A DNA stretch of 64,000 bases. Origin: Heterocephalus glaber (Eukaryota > Chordata > Mammalia > Rodentia > Bathyergidae). The translations under genes were made by a program, and so were the position numbers. Below the pieces are notes generated by a model. The model was not told the origin of the DNA. It made no database searches and was given only the letters and a program-made list of their open reading frames with translations. The stretch spans positions 4,542,216 through 4,606,215 of the forward strand of contig NW_004624848.1 of NCBI RefSeq assembly GCF_000247695.1. The letters run 5' to 3'. This document shows, one piece after another, positions 23,389 to 32,759 of the stretch; the stretch's first letter is position 1; the number at the start of each line of letters is the position of its first letter.

Positions 23389-23864
23389 TATAGGGAAAAT
23401 GTATGGGAGTTGCCAGAGGGCCCTGCAGTGGTCCTGACCTCCTGCAAGCCAGTATGATGTCCTTGAGAGACAGGGAAGTGGGAATTAAACACAGAGAAAA
23501 AGACTTGAGAGAAACGGAGTCTTGGGCTGATCCAAGCTGCTCTGGGCAGCAAAGACAAAGGACTCTTAGGGCATCCAGTGTTTATTCATCACAAGTGTGG
23601 GAAGGGGAAGCTGAGCAGCCCTTGGAACACCTGCTGATAACAAGTGTCAAGCAGGCAGGACTGTAGAATGAGGGCACAGCATATCTGCTGAAGAGAACAA
23701 ATGGTTAATTCAGAGGGGAGGATTTAGTTGAAGTCAGTTGACCTTGACTGGGAGTGAACTCAGGCCAAGCTCTGCTGCTTCCAATGTAACACAGCTGAAC
23801 TAAGGATGAGCAAGAAGCTTGTGCCACTATAGCCTGCTGATCTGGGGCAGAGCTGTCTGCTACA
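23389..23864 (-). mobile_element. 3' LTR of the provirus
   Basis: Partner of 29219-29664. On the minus strand it starts TGTAGCAGACAG, has AATAAA at 23586-23581, and ends ...TATA. It keeps a segment of about 18 bases (around 23510-23530) that is missing in the other LTR. Confidence 0.88.
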
Positions 23865-23881
23865 TCTCCTCCTTTCTTTTT
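23865..23881 (-). other. Polypurine tract
   Basis: The minus strand reads AAAAAGAAAGGAGGAGA directly before the 3' LTR start (TGTAGCAGACAG). This is the position and composition expected for the plus-strand primer of reverse transcription. Confidence 0.88.
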
Positions 23882-24084
23882 CAGAAACAGCAGCAGCTAC
23901 AGCAGGGTGAGTCAAGGTAACATGGTGTCTAGACATTGGTTGGTTGTAGTTTCTGCATGGCATGATAGATGTGTCTATTTCTGAGTCTCAGTGGGTGGCA
24001 GGTGGTGCATCTGGTCTGGTGATCTCCACACGTCTGAGTTTGTTTTCTGTTGGAACACAAGCACACTATAGCCCCTATATTATT

Positions 24085-24193
24085 TGTATATCTTTTTTTT
24101 TTTGTTCCAGGGATCATACTCAGGTCCTTGTGCTTGTGCAGCAGGTGGCCAAACCACTGAGCTAAATCCCTGGCTACAATCCCCTATATTATT
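24085..24193 (-). mobile_element. ID SINE with 13-bp target duplication
   Basis: Reverse ID copy with a T-rich tail (24091-24103), inverted B box ggatcatac and inverted A box ccactgagcta. It is flanked by exact copies of cccctatattatt (24072-24084 and 24181-24193). The insertion lies within the provirus and is therefore younger. Confidence 0.93.
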
Positions 24194-25255
24194 AATTGCA
24201 TCGAGCCATTTTTCCTTTTATTTAAAACATCTTTTGACAACACTTGTGTCTAGGACATATCTGTAGATTTATCTTTATATCAATGGAGTTTTGATGGAAT
24301 ATATTTACTTTCCACAAGTAGATTTTAAAAATTTTAAATGAAGGTAATGAGCAAAGGTAACAAAATCTAATTGAGCTTGTGGAAGCAAATTATAGTGCCC
24401 CTTTTTGTTTATGTAATTGTGTTTTTAGGGAAAAGTGTGTATGGCCAACAATGGCTTGTCCCTGTGGATTATAAGGACCTATAATATGTTTGACTGATTG
24501 AGCTGAGTATAACATGTTTCTTATTTTAAAGAGTTATCCCCAACCGTGATTAGTGGAGAAAGGATGTCATTTTAATCCAACTCCTTAGAGCTGAGAAGGG
24601 GCGATGTGAGGAAGACCACAGTTAGAGACCCCTTCTAGGGAGCTAATTTAATAGGCCTTAAATCAAAGTTATGTTGTAATTTAGCAATTATAAACTCTAT
24701 AAAGTCAATCTGGTGGATTGTGGTTAAAAAAAGGTCTAGTACATATGTTGTTGATATTATCTGTATGATCACCTGGAGTTTGGCAGCCTATAGGCAATAA
24801 TAAACAAAATTTTTAAAGAAATTAGGGCATGTATAGTTAAAGTATAAGCACTAAAATAAAAAGCAGGTTAGGGAAAGAGCCATGTTTAGAAACAATTTTT
24901 AAGGGACTAAAATAGCAATTATAACCTGGTGGCTTTTGGACCCTTTCACTAATGGAAGTTGTCTATAAGTCTGATACTTTGTCATAATTTGTAAAATTTT
25001 AGCTGTAGAAGGACTAAAAATTAAATAACTTTAAAAACGATTTCAGCTAAAAATTTTGAAAAACTCTTGTTGAGGTCTTATAAATTTTACCATAGTTTTA
25101 TCTTATGGCCCATGACAGTGGTTAGCTGCTGATGTATCTAAAAGGTGTCAGAAGGTGTCAACAATTGGAGCCTCTTTTGAAATCTAGCTTATTATTATGT
25201 CCTGACTTTATACATTTTTAGTTATACTCTTCTACTGAGTGTTCAAGATCAAGTT

Positions 25256-25388
25256 AAGTTGAGATCTTTAGGGCTGAGGATTTAGCTCAGTGGTTTTGCT
25301 GCCTGCTGCACAAGTGCAAGGACCTGAGTTCGATCCCTGGTACCAAAAAAAAAAAAAAGAAAAAGAAAAAGAAAAGATGAGATCTTTA
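25256..25388 (+). mobile_element. ID SINE with target duplication
   Basis: Full ID body from gggctgaggatttagctcag to gttcgatccctggtacc, then A(14) and an AAAAAG-type tail. The flanks are aagttgagatcttta (25256-25270) and aagatgagatcttta (25374-25388), a 15-bp duplication with one mismatch. A clean A box, B box and tail suggest a fairly young copy. Confidence 0.95.
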
Positions 25389-27177
25389 TTAAATAAAATT
25401 TACCTCTTGCTATCTATCATGGTCAAGCTCGGAACCATGTATAGAGCCTCTCAGCCTCTATCAGTGCCAGCCATCAGGATGTGTCATGGCCTTGCTTGAT
25501 CACATTTCTTTCTGTGAAAGAATGGGAGATTTTTCTCTCTAGGTGACATTCCTTTGGGACACTACATTGTTGATTCCTATCATTTTGGTGTCCAGCAATC
25601 TCCTTGCTCAGGAGGTTAGGTGACTTAGCAAAGTTGTAGGATCTTGTAGAAAAGGTTCTCTCAAGTCTTGGGTTTATTGTTGACCTTGGAGGGCCAGGGC
25701 CAAAATATTGGCTGTCATCTAGCCCAACTACCTTTCTAGTTTTAGTCTCTAATCTTTAGTTGTTGAACACCCAGAAGAGAAGATCAATAACATTAGGTTT
25801 ATAATGGAAGTAGTAAACTTAACTATTATAATTTTACCTGCATATCAAGCACCTTGAAATATAAAATATAGTTAGAGGACTGTTACTTTTGTCAATCATG
25901 GTTGCTCTAGTAGTTGAATTCCTGTAGAATGTTAATAGAAAGAAAACTTTAAATTAAAAGCCATAATAGTATTTTATCATGACAATGAGGATGACATCAT
26001 TTTGTAATACGTTTAAATGTCTGTCTTAGTATAAAATAGCCATTGTTAAACGTACTCATCCCTTTCCCCAAAACACACAAACTTTTATCTAAGTTGTTAT
26101 CTTTTAATAGGATGCCATCCAAGAAAATGTATCAGCCTATAAATGTACCAGTTATCATAAGTAGCTGGAGTAAGAGAAAGGCAAATACCTGAATTAAAAG
26201 GAGGTTATTACCATAAACAATATGTTGGAAGAGCTGTACAGTCAGAAAAAATATATTTAGTACACCAGAAGAGTAGCAATAATAAGTATCACAATTGTAT
26301 GAAACCTTACGTCCTTCAGTGTAGCTTGGTACCAAAAGCATCTTTTTAATAACACCTTGCAGTATTTCCCACAGAAAATTTAATGCTTTGAAGATGACCA
26401 AAGTAAACATATCACAATAATATATGTAGAACTTAACCCTTTGGTGTAACCAATATAAACATTTTATATTAACATATTTAGACAATATTTATTGGGGTGC
26501 ATCTCCCATAAGGCTATGAAAATTACTGGGGCTCCCATTAGTGAACAAAGACCAGAATAAATGTTTTCTGGGCAGCTGCTTCTTTATTAACCAAGGGGAG
26601 CCCCATTCAGCCATCTTTTTAAACCTAAGGGACTCTGTTTAATTACCTTGACAACAATTTTTAATAACCTATAAAAACCAGATTGTAATAATTAATACAT
26701 TATTTTTAATCAATAAAATTTTTTTAGTATATTCAGACAATAGTAAAAATTACATTGTAAAATTAATTTTGATGTCAATATGATTAGCCAGCAACCTAGG
26801 GGGAGAACAAAAAGGCATGCCTTTAACTTTAATAACCTTATCAATAAGCCAACTTAAATTATAGGCAAATATCTTTTAAAAAAAAATTTTAAAGGAAAAA
26901 ATACTGTTGAGCTCAAACAAAAAAAGTTTACAATTGGACAGACAAATAGAGAAACAAACATAAAACAATTTACTTATAAAACTAGAGTGCATGCAAATAT
27001 ATTTGGCCTAATTTAAGTATAACATTCCTTTTAAATTTTTAGGTTCATAATTGTCAATAAGACTAGTCAAAACTTTTTGAGGTTAATTAACAGAGATCTC
27101 TTGCAATTAGAATCAGAGGGAAAAAAGTGCTTTTTATGTGTGAATGTAAAAACAATTTTGAAGGTAGGTCCTAGATT

Positions 27178-27730
27178 AATGGATGTTAAAAAAATCTCAT
27201 TTACTATAAATCTTGTATAACAAGGTGATAATAGAACAGTAGTATATCCTTGAGTAGAGAGAAGAGCAAGGTAACTCTATAATTACAATTCAAGAATTTG
27301 TAATGTAGAAGAAATGCTTTAAATACACCAATTAAATGTTTGGAAACCAAAAGAACATTAACTAATTAGTTAGAACTTGCAATTTGATTTTTTTTGTAAA
27401 ATCTTTTTTATGTCTGATAGAGCTCAGTTGTAGGTTATTCAGTGTTCACCGTGATGTTTAGAGCTCTAGACCTTTGCAGGCAGCATCAGGCTGATATAAT
27501 AAACTTGGTTCTAGCCTCTTGAATTTTAAAACCTGGCTGTGGCATTTGAAATTTGAATGGATGTTAATTTATCTAGTATCAACAAACAGTAGAAAGAAAC
27601 ACAAGTTAATTGCATAGTTACAGTTCAAGAACTTATAATGTATAAGAAATGTTTTAAATACACCAGTTAAACATCAATTTAAATTGGAAACCAAAGGTAC
27701 ATTTGTCAGTTAGCTAAAATTTGTCATTTA
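27178..27730. repeat. Diverged direct duplication inside the provirus
   Basis: Two copies, roughly 27178-27395 and 27556-27730, share an ordered series: atggatgttaa, tacaattcaagaatttgtaatg versus tacagttcaagaacttataatg, taagaaatg.tttaaatacacca, and ttggaaaccaaa. Spacing is about 330 bases. Identity is high in the core and lower outside it. Confidence 0.8.
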
Positions 27731-28221
27731 TCTTTTGCTGTAAATTTCCCTGGCCTGGGAGGACATCTCATGTCCCTGGCTTTGATCATTTAGCCCTAGG
27801 CTGGAAACGCCCTTGTTTGTTTTTCCTAATGAGTGGGCAATCTGTAGCCAACATTGGGGCACTAAAATGCCATTTGGTCTTTGTGCTCCGATCTTAAGTA
27901 TCTACTTTGTTTGAATTATTTTAAAACCTTATATTTTATTTTTTAATATTTATGTAGAAAACAATAAGGTCCCTGGGAATCCCTTGTTAGTGTAACCTGC
28001 CAAACAAGGTGTTGATGTGTAGATAGGTATTCATCTCATTAGTCTCCCAGAGCTTTGGAGGCTTGGGTTAGGAAAGAGTTTTACTTTTTTTTTTGCAGAA
28101 TCCTCTCTTTTCAGGGGGAGCTGTGGCAGCCAAAGCAACCATCTCAGTTGTTAATTTTTATTTTTCTGCAAGGTTGTTTTTCATTTGTCCCATGGGAAAA
28201 CATAAGGATGTTGTAAAAGAC

Positions 28222-29027
28222 TCAGCTATAGCCGTACCCTTTTGTATTACATGGCTGTAGTAGGTGACAAGAAACAGCTATAGCCAGTAGCAGCATCTGA
28301 GGAGGTGGGGGTGTTAAAGTGCTCTCCTTTTTGGAAGGGGCTGAAACAACCAGCAGCTCAGGAAGAACAGAATCTCCAAAAGAGCAGGTAGGGGACAGAA
28401 TAGTGTCAGGAGAGGTTAAGGCTGAAAGGAAACACTCCCTATGAGCAAGAGTCCACTGAAAGTTGCAAACATCAATCAAAATTGCACACTTTGGTATGGA
28501 CACTGTAGCCACTTTGACCACCATAACTGTGGGTGGGATTATCACAGGCATGACTGAAGCTGCCACAGGTGCCATCTTAACTGAGGGCATACCTGTTTTA
28601 TTTTGAGCTGAATTAAAAGGAGCCAGAACCAAGTGAATCAGACTGCAAGAAAGTAAAGTTTGAGATGAAAGAGGATCTCCCCTCCCATTGACTCCACAGA
28701 GGGCAATTGCCACTCGGTCCCAAATTTCCTCAACTAGTGTCCCAGCCTTAGGAAAAGAAGGGACATATTTATAGATGTCCACTAGCATATTAACAATAGC
28801 ACTTTCACATATCACGTAGGAAGGCTGGGGTTTTTTTCCCATTTAGTTTATTGGTCCAGTTTAGGTCTACAATACAGGTAATTCATCATTGGGATCTTGT
28901 ACCTTTACATGATGTATCTTGGTTCTTCTTTTTTCCCATTCCTCTGCTCTCCCTTCACCCCCTCCTTTAACAGGGTCTGCAGCACTGCAACATATAGGTG
29001 TTGCTCCTGTGATAAGGTCTGACCCAT
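28222..29027 (-). pseudogene. gag: gag relic (matrix region), interrupted by L1
   Basis: A start codon at 29027, about 170 bases after the PBS, opens with Met-Gly-Gln, the usual N-myristoylation start of retroviral Gag. After about 20 codons it is cut by a 136-bp L1 fragment (28831-28966). Beyond it an open frame of roughly 200 codons (to 28222) contains VPSFPKAGTL followed by EEIWDRVAIAL. This corresponds in pattern to the conserved Pro-Phe-Pro..Gly-Thr-Leu...Trp segment of betaretroviral matrix domains. The frame ends before any recognisable capsid or zinc-knuckle motif. The methionine at 28842 lies in the L1 tail and is not the native start. Frame continuity across the insertion was not resolved. 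Confidence 0.78.
28831..28966 (-). mobile_element. L1 3'-end fragment inserted in gag
   Basis: Plus strand: T-rich tail, then ttggtccagtttaggtctac, ttcatcattgggatcttg, acatgatgtatcttggttctt and a polypyrimidine stretch. The same block order occurs at 15640-15880 and 39480-39700. It is 5'-truncated to 136 bp. No clear target duplication is visible, so bases may have been lost on insertion. Confidence 0.8.
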
Positions 29028-29198
29028 GTTTTTAGCAATTCTTAGAAAAGAAGGATTACTTCTTACTTGGAAGGATTACTCATGACTGGGCTTACTTAGC
29101 CCTGTGTCTGCATCTGGAATTATTTCATGAGAGCAGAATGTCGTTGAGAATTCCCCTGACTTTGTCTTGCAGGTGGAGTCACCCATGGATTCTATCCA

Positions 29199-29216
29199 CA
29201 TCCACTTTGGGCACCA
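29199..29216 (-). other. Primer binding site, tRNA-Lys type
   Basis: The minus strand reads tggtgcccaaagtggatg two bases after the LTR. It is complementary to the 3' end of a tRNA-Lys with few mismatches and close to the PBS form used by HERV-K-like elements. This fixes the orientation and the 5' LTR boundary. Confidence 0.88.
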
Positions 29217-29218
29217 AT

Positions 29219-29664
29219 TATAGGGAAAGGGTATGGGAGTTGCCAGAGACCCCTGCAGTGGTCCTGGCCTCCTGCAAGCCAGTACGGTGTCTGAGAGATA
29301 GGAAAGTGTGGATTAAACACAGAGACGGAGACATAGGCTGATCCAAGCTGCTCCGAGCAGCAAAGACAAAGGACTCTCAGGGCATCCAGTGTTTATTCAC
29401 CACAGATGTGGGAAGTAGAAACTGGGCAGGCCTCGGACCCTTGCTGATAACAAGTGTCAAGCAGGCAGGACTGTAGAATGAGGGAACAAAGCATATCTTT
29501 GCTGAAGAGAACAAATGGTTAATTCAGAGGGGAGGATTTAGTTGGAGTCAGTTGACCTTGGCTGGGAGCCAAGCTCTGCTACTTCCAATGTTACACAGCC
29601 AAATTACGAGGGGTGAGAAGCTTGTCCCACTGTAGCCTGCTCCTGGGCAGAGCTGTCTGCTGCA
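29219..29664 (-). mobile_element. 5' LTR of the provirus
   Basis: Starts on the minus strand with TGCAGCAGACAG and carries AATAAA at 29397-29392, just before the R/U5-like part. It aligns along its length with 23389-23864. By eye about one base in ten differs, plus a few indels of up to about 18 bases, so the two LTRs have evolved apart for a long time. It ends ...CCCTATA rather than the canonical CA. Confidence 0.88.
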
Positions 29665-29669
29665 ATATA

Positions 29670-30405
29670 TTCATTTTTTTGCTGTGTAATCCTCACTGGC
29701 AGGTGGGCATGAAGATTTTCACTCTTGTAAAGCATTTAGTTTACAATTCTGTTTTCGTGAAGTTAAATTTCAGGGGGACCAGTGTGCTCCTTGGAACTTG
29801 TTTTATATCACATGGCCATAGACTAGGATAAGAAACTGTTTTAAGTGTACTTTTCTCTGCCCGTATCATTCATATGCTAATACCCTTCAAGTTTCAGTGT
29901 GGATCCTAGAGCTAAAGAAAGTGCTTTATCTTCAGTGCTTTATTCCTGCTCATCAAAACACAGTCAGAAAAGAAAAACTTGTTTCACTTTCTAGTCATTT
30001 TCTGACTGGTAGCACATAGCTGCATTTTTCTGAATTTAACAAGGTTATTTAAAAATGTTTTATTAATTTTCTCATTGAACTTGTATATAAAACACATCAG
30101 TTCTATTTGATTTAACTGAAGAGAAAATGTTTAACAATGAAGCATTAAATAAAATTCCCCCAGGTTCTGGGCTTAAGTTTGTCAGAGAAAAAAATAAAGA
30201 TTCAGCATGAATTATTGTTAAAAATAGTAATAACAGATGTGCTATTTGTGCTATTTGTACTATTGGTTTCATTTTTTATCAAATGGTGATTTAATTTAAA
30301 TTCTGTGGTATCTTGGATGCTACACATTTTATAGCAGTTTTCTTTCTAATGTAAACACTGTCACTAGTTAGCATATTATTCTGTATGAATAAAAGGAACT
30401 AAGTA
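29670..30405. other. Unassigned sequence
   Basis: AT-rich right flank of the provirus. Nothing is recognised. Confidence 0.4.
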
Positions 30406-30408
30406 TTG

Positions 30409-30760
30409 TGTTGGTCAACTTTCCATTGCTGTGGCAAAATGCCTGAGGAAAGAACTCAAAGGCTCATGGTTTCAGAGGTGTCAGTCCAGTTCAGCTGGCT
30501 GCCAGTCAGAAATGGCATCGCGGAAGGACAGCAGAGGGAAGCCTCCTGCCCGTGGCAGCCAGGAATCAGAGAGAAATGAAAGAGCGGCAGAGATGGGAAG
30601 GGGCAGGGTCCCAGCGTCGCTTCCCAGCCCTGCCCAGTGGCCACGTCCTGTGCAGGCCTCAGCTCCAGCAGCTTCTACCATTTCCCCGGGGCACATCCTA
30701 TGGGGACCAGTCTTTCAACACAGGAGCACTCGGGGACTTGTAGGAATCTGACCGTCGCAG
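30409..30760 (-). mobile_element. ERVL-MaLR solo LTR
   Basis: Plus strand: ggtcaactttccattgctgtgg, aaaggctcatggtttcagagg, agctggctgccagtcag and atgggaaggggcaggg. It is more GC-rich than the other MaLR copies in the window, and its right end is uncertain. Confidence 0.7.
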
Positions 30761-30764
30761 GTAT

Positions 30765-31235
30765 ACATGATGTGCAGTCCTCTCCTTCAGTGGGCCTGTG
30801 GCATAGCTGGTTCCCAGCACTGCCCAAGCCACATTCCATGCAGAGAACAGTGTTGGTGTAGAGCACTCAGGTCAGCCACCAGCCTGGTGTACCTCGCAGG
30901 ACACCAGCGGGTGCCACAGTGCTCAGAAGGTGCCATCTCAGCACAGCATGCCCACACATGTGCCAAGCCTGCCCTTGGCAAAATCGTCCAGTGAGTCACA
31001 ATAAATGCAGATTTTCTGCTTCTTTGTTTTCCTACTTTCTCTTCCCCTTGTTCCCATAATGCATGAAATGCATGAAAATGTTTTTTTCTGAATAGAACAA
31101 ACATTTATTCTAAAAGTTTTAAATAACAAATATAAATAACAAGATAAACTTATTACTAATTAGTTCCAATACTCCAAAGTAATTGTGGTTAAATTGTGTG
31201 TGTATGTAAATTGCAGCCCTACGTCATATAACAGT
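30765..31235. other. Unassigned sequence
   Basis: GC-rich to about 30990, then AT-rich. Overlapping short frames on both strands, none convincing. Confidence 0.35.
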
Positions 31236-31239
31236 TTTG

Positions 31240-31475
31240 TGTGTTTCTTCTTAGAGCCAAATGATCTGTATACATTTTCCTATGCAGTTAAAAATGACTT
31301 TCAATGGTTAGTTGACATTTCATTAAAGCAATATTCTGTAGTTAATTTTATAATTCATGTTTTAGGTAATTCTCATATTTTCCTGGTATTACAGTTAATT
31401 GTTGCTATCTATCTTTAAGCATAATTAGGTTATGTTCCTGGAAGTAAAATTAAAGGTCTGTTTTAGTTGTACTAG
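31240..31475 (-). mobile_element. Old L1-like fragment
   Basis: Faint reverse-complement L1M order: tttcaatggttagttgac, gttgctatctatctttaagc and ttcctggaagtaaaatta. Low identity, tentative. Confidence 0.4.
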
Positions 31476-31479
31476 CTGC

Positions 31480-32005
31480 TGCAGCGATGAAGCGCCCCGT
31501 TTTAGTGTTGAGCTGGTGTACTTACTGTTCGTGTGAACGTCAACCAGGCTGAGGTGTAGTTTGGGGTTGGGGGGTGGGAAGTTGTCCTTCTTCACAACAC
31601 AGGTGTAACAGGGCAGAGAAGTGGGATGGGTGGGTGTGCATGGCAGGGTGGGGGCCCGGAGGGGTCTCGGCTCTGCCCCTGCCCACTGTGCAAGGTCACG
31701 GAGGGCAGGTAGCTGTGTGCCATGCTGTCTGTCTTCCTCTCAGAGCCACAGTCCTGACCTTATTTACATTTCCTGCTAATTATTCTAGGAATCAGTCACC
31801 CAGCTCACACTCAGTCCGACTGTGAAAGAAGTGTTTGCTTTACCCCACCAGCGATGGTCGTGTTGTCGCTCTCCGGTCCTGTGAAGAGGTTAGGCTCTCA
31901 CTGTTGCTTCGCAAGGCAGTTGTTTTATTATTGTTGAGGTTCAACAGTTTTTAGATGTGAATGGGCCATTATTTTACCCTCCCTGAATTACAAACTTAGG
32001 AACTA
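31480..32005. other. Unassigned sequence
   Basis: Includes a GC-rich stretch (about 31560-31720). No feature is supported. Confidence 0.35.
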
Positions 32006-32007
32006 AA

Positions 32008-32120
32008 CTGTTTCTTTCTTTCTTTCTTTTTTTTTTTGGTACTGGGGATCGAACTCAGAAGTTTGCACTTTGGAGGCAGGTACAGTGCCACTGAGCTAAA
32101 TCCCTGGCCCTGTTTTTTTC
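32008..32120 (-). mobile_element. ID SINE
   Basis: Reverse ID with a TTTC/T-rich tail (32011-32037), ggtactggggatcgaactc and ccactgagctaaatccctgg. A near-duplication (ctgtttctttc at 32008-32018, ctgtttttttc at 32110-32120) probably marks the target site. Confidence 0.9.
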
Positions 32121-32124
32121 CTTT

Positions 32125-32525
32125 TTACCTGAAAAATTCTTAGCAATTTAAAAAATTCTTTAAGAAAGTTAGAAAAAAGGTGCTTTTTGGTGTCTATTTT
32201 TAAAATCACTTTGGGTTTGCTTTTTAAATATATTTAGGACGTATTTTTCAAGAGAAAGCTTTCAATCTTGTATGACTGTCTCATAGTTCTACATGCCCAG
32301 CTTTTTGGGCATATTTGCTGTCTTCTCCTTTCCTCTCCACAATCTCGTAAACTCCCCTGAACCTCCGCCCCTTCTGGCTTCCTCCCACTGAGTGTGACCC
32401 TCTTGCCCGTTCCCAGGACCAACCTGCTTGCCATGGTTTGTCAGAGCTCCTTACTCTCCTCGTGGCTGTCAAGATCGGTGGCTTCAGAGAGTCATCCTGG
32501 AGAAAGAAGCGCTCACCTACACCTC
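32125..32525. other. Unassigned sequence
   Basis: No repeat recognised. Small frames on both strands only. Confidence 0.35.
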
Positions 32526-32529
32526 TCCT

Positions 32530-32755
32530 CAAGGCACTCACTCAAACACTTAACATGTGCCAGCTTTCTCAAGTGGCTCAAGGGGGCACTTCATCTCGTC
32601 CTAATGCCATTTGGGTTGAGGAAGTTAGATCGCGTGCCCAAGGTCTCCCAGGTGAACAGCAGAGAGTGGATTTGCATTGCTGGCACCAGGACCCAGCTTC
32701 TGGGAGATCATTTTGGTGAGGCTTTTCCAGGACCGCTTTACTGCCAAAGCTCAGG
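32530..32755 (-). mobile_element. MIR SINE
   Basis: Reverse-complement MIR order on the plus strand: aacacttaacatgtgccagc, gaggaagttag, gtgcccaaggtctcccagg, gagtggatttgcattg and cttttccaggaccgctttactgcc. Nearly full-length but diverged. Confidence 0.78.
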
Positions 32756-32759
32756 TTAG

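Larger units (their letters stand above)
24195..28221 (-). other. AT-rich internal body of the provirus, no recognisable pol or env
   Basis: About 4 kb between gag and the polypurine tract, strikingly AT-rich and full of stops in all frames. I looked for reverse transcriptase, integrase, protease and envelope signatures and saw none. The longest minus frame (26132-26485, 117 codons) is hydrophobic but has no motif. The sequence may be captured non-viral DNA, as in non-autonomous ERV families, or extremely decayed coding sequence. Confidence 0.6.
23389..29664 (-). mobile_element. Class II (ERVK-like) endogenous provirus, 6.3 kb
   Basis: Two LTRs in the same orientation enclose about 5.35 kb. 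In transcription order on the minus strand: 5' LTR (29664-29219), two-base spacer, tRNA-Lys-type PBS (29216-29199), leader, gag relic from 29027, a long AT-rich body, polypurine tract (23881-23865), 3' LTR (23864-23389). The PBS type and the Gag N-terminal region place it with betaretrovirus-like ERVs. I see no pol or env, so it is defective or from a non-autonomous lineage. The flanks (gcatat before, atatat after) give at best a 4-of-6 target duplication. Two ID SINEs and one L1 piece inserted later. Confidence 0.88.

Noticed and set aside
25271..25345. tRNA gene candidate (A and B boxes present)
   Set aside because: It is an ID SINE: no complete cloverleaf, an A-rich tail and target duplications. 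The same applies to the other ID copies.
26132..26485. 117-codon hydrophobic minus frame inside the provirus, considered as an envelope relic
   Set aside because: No fusion peptide, cysteine motif or heptad pattern visible; an AT-rich strand gives such hydrophobic frames by chance.
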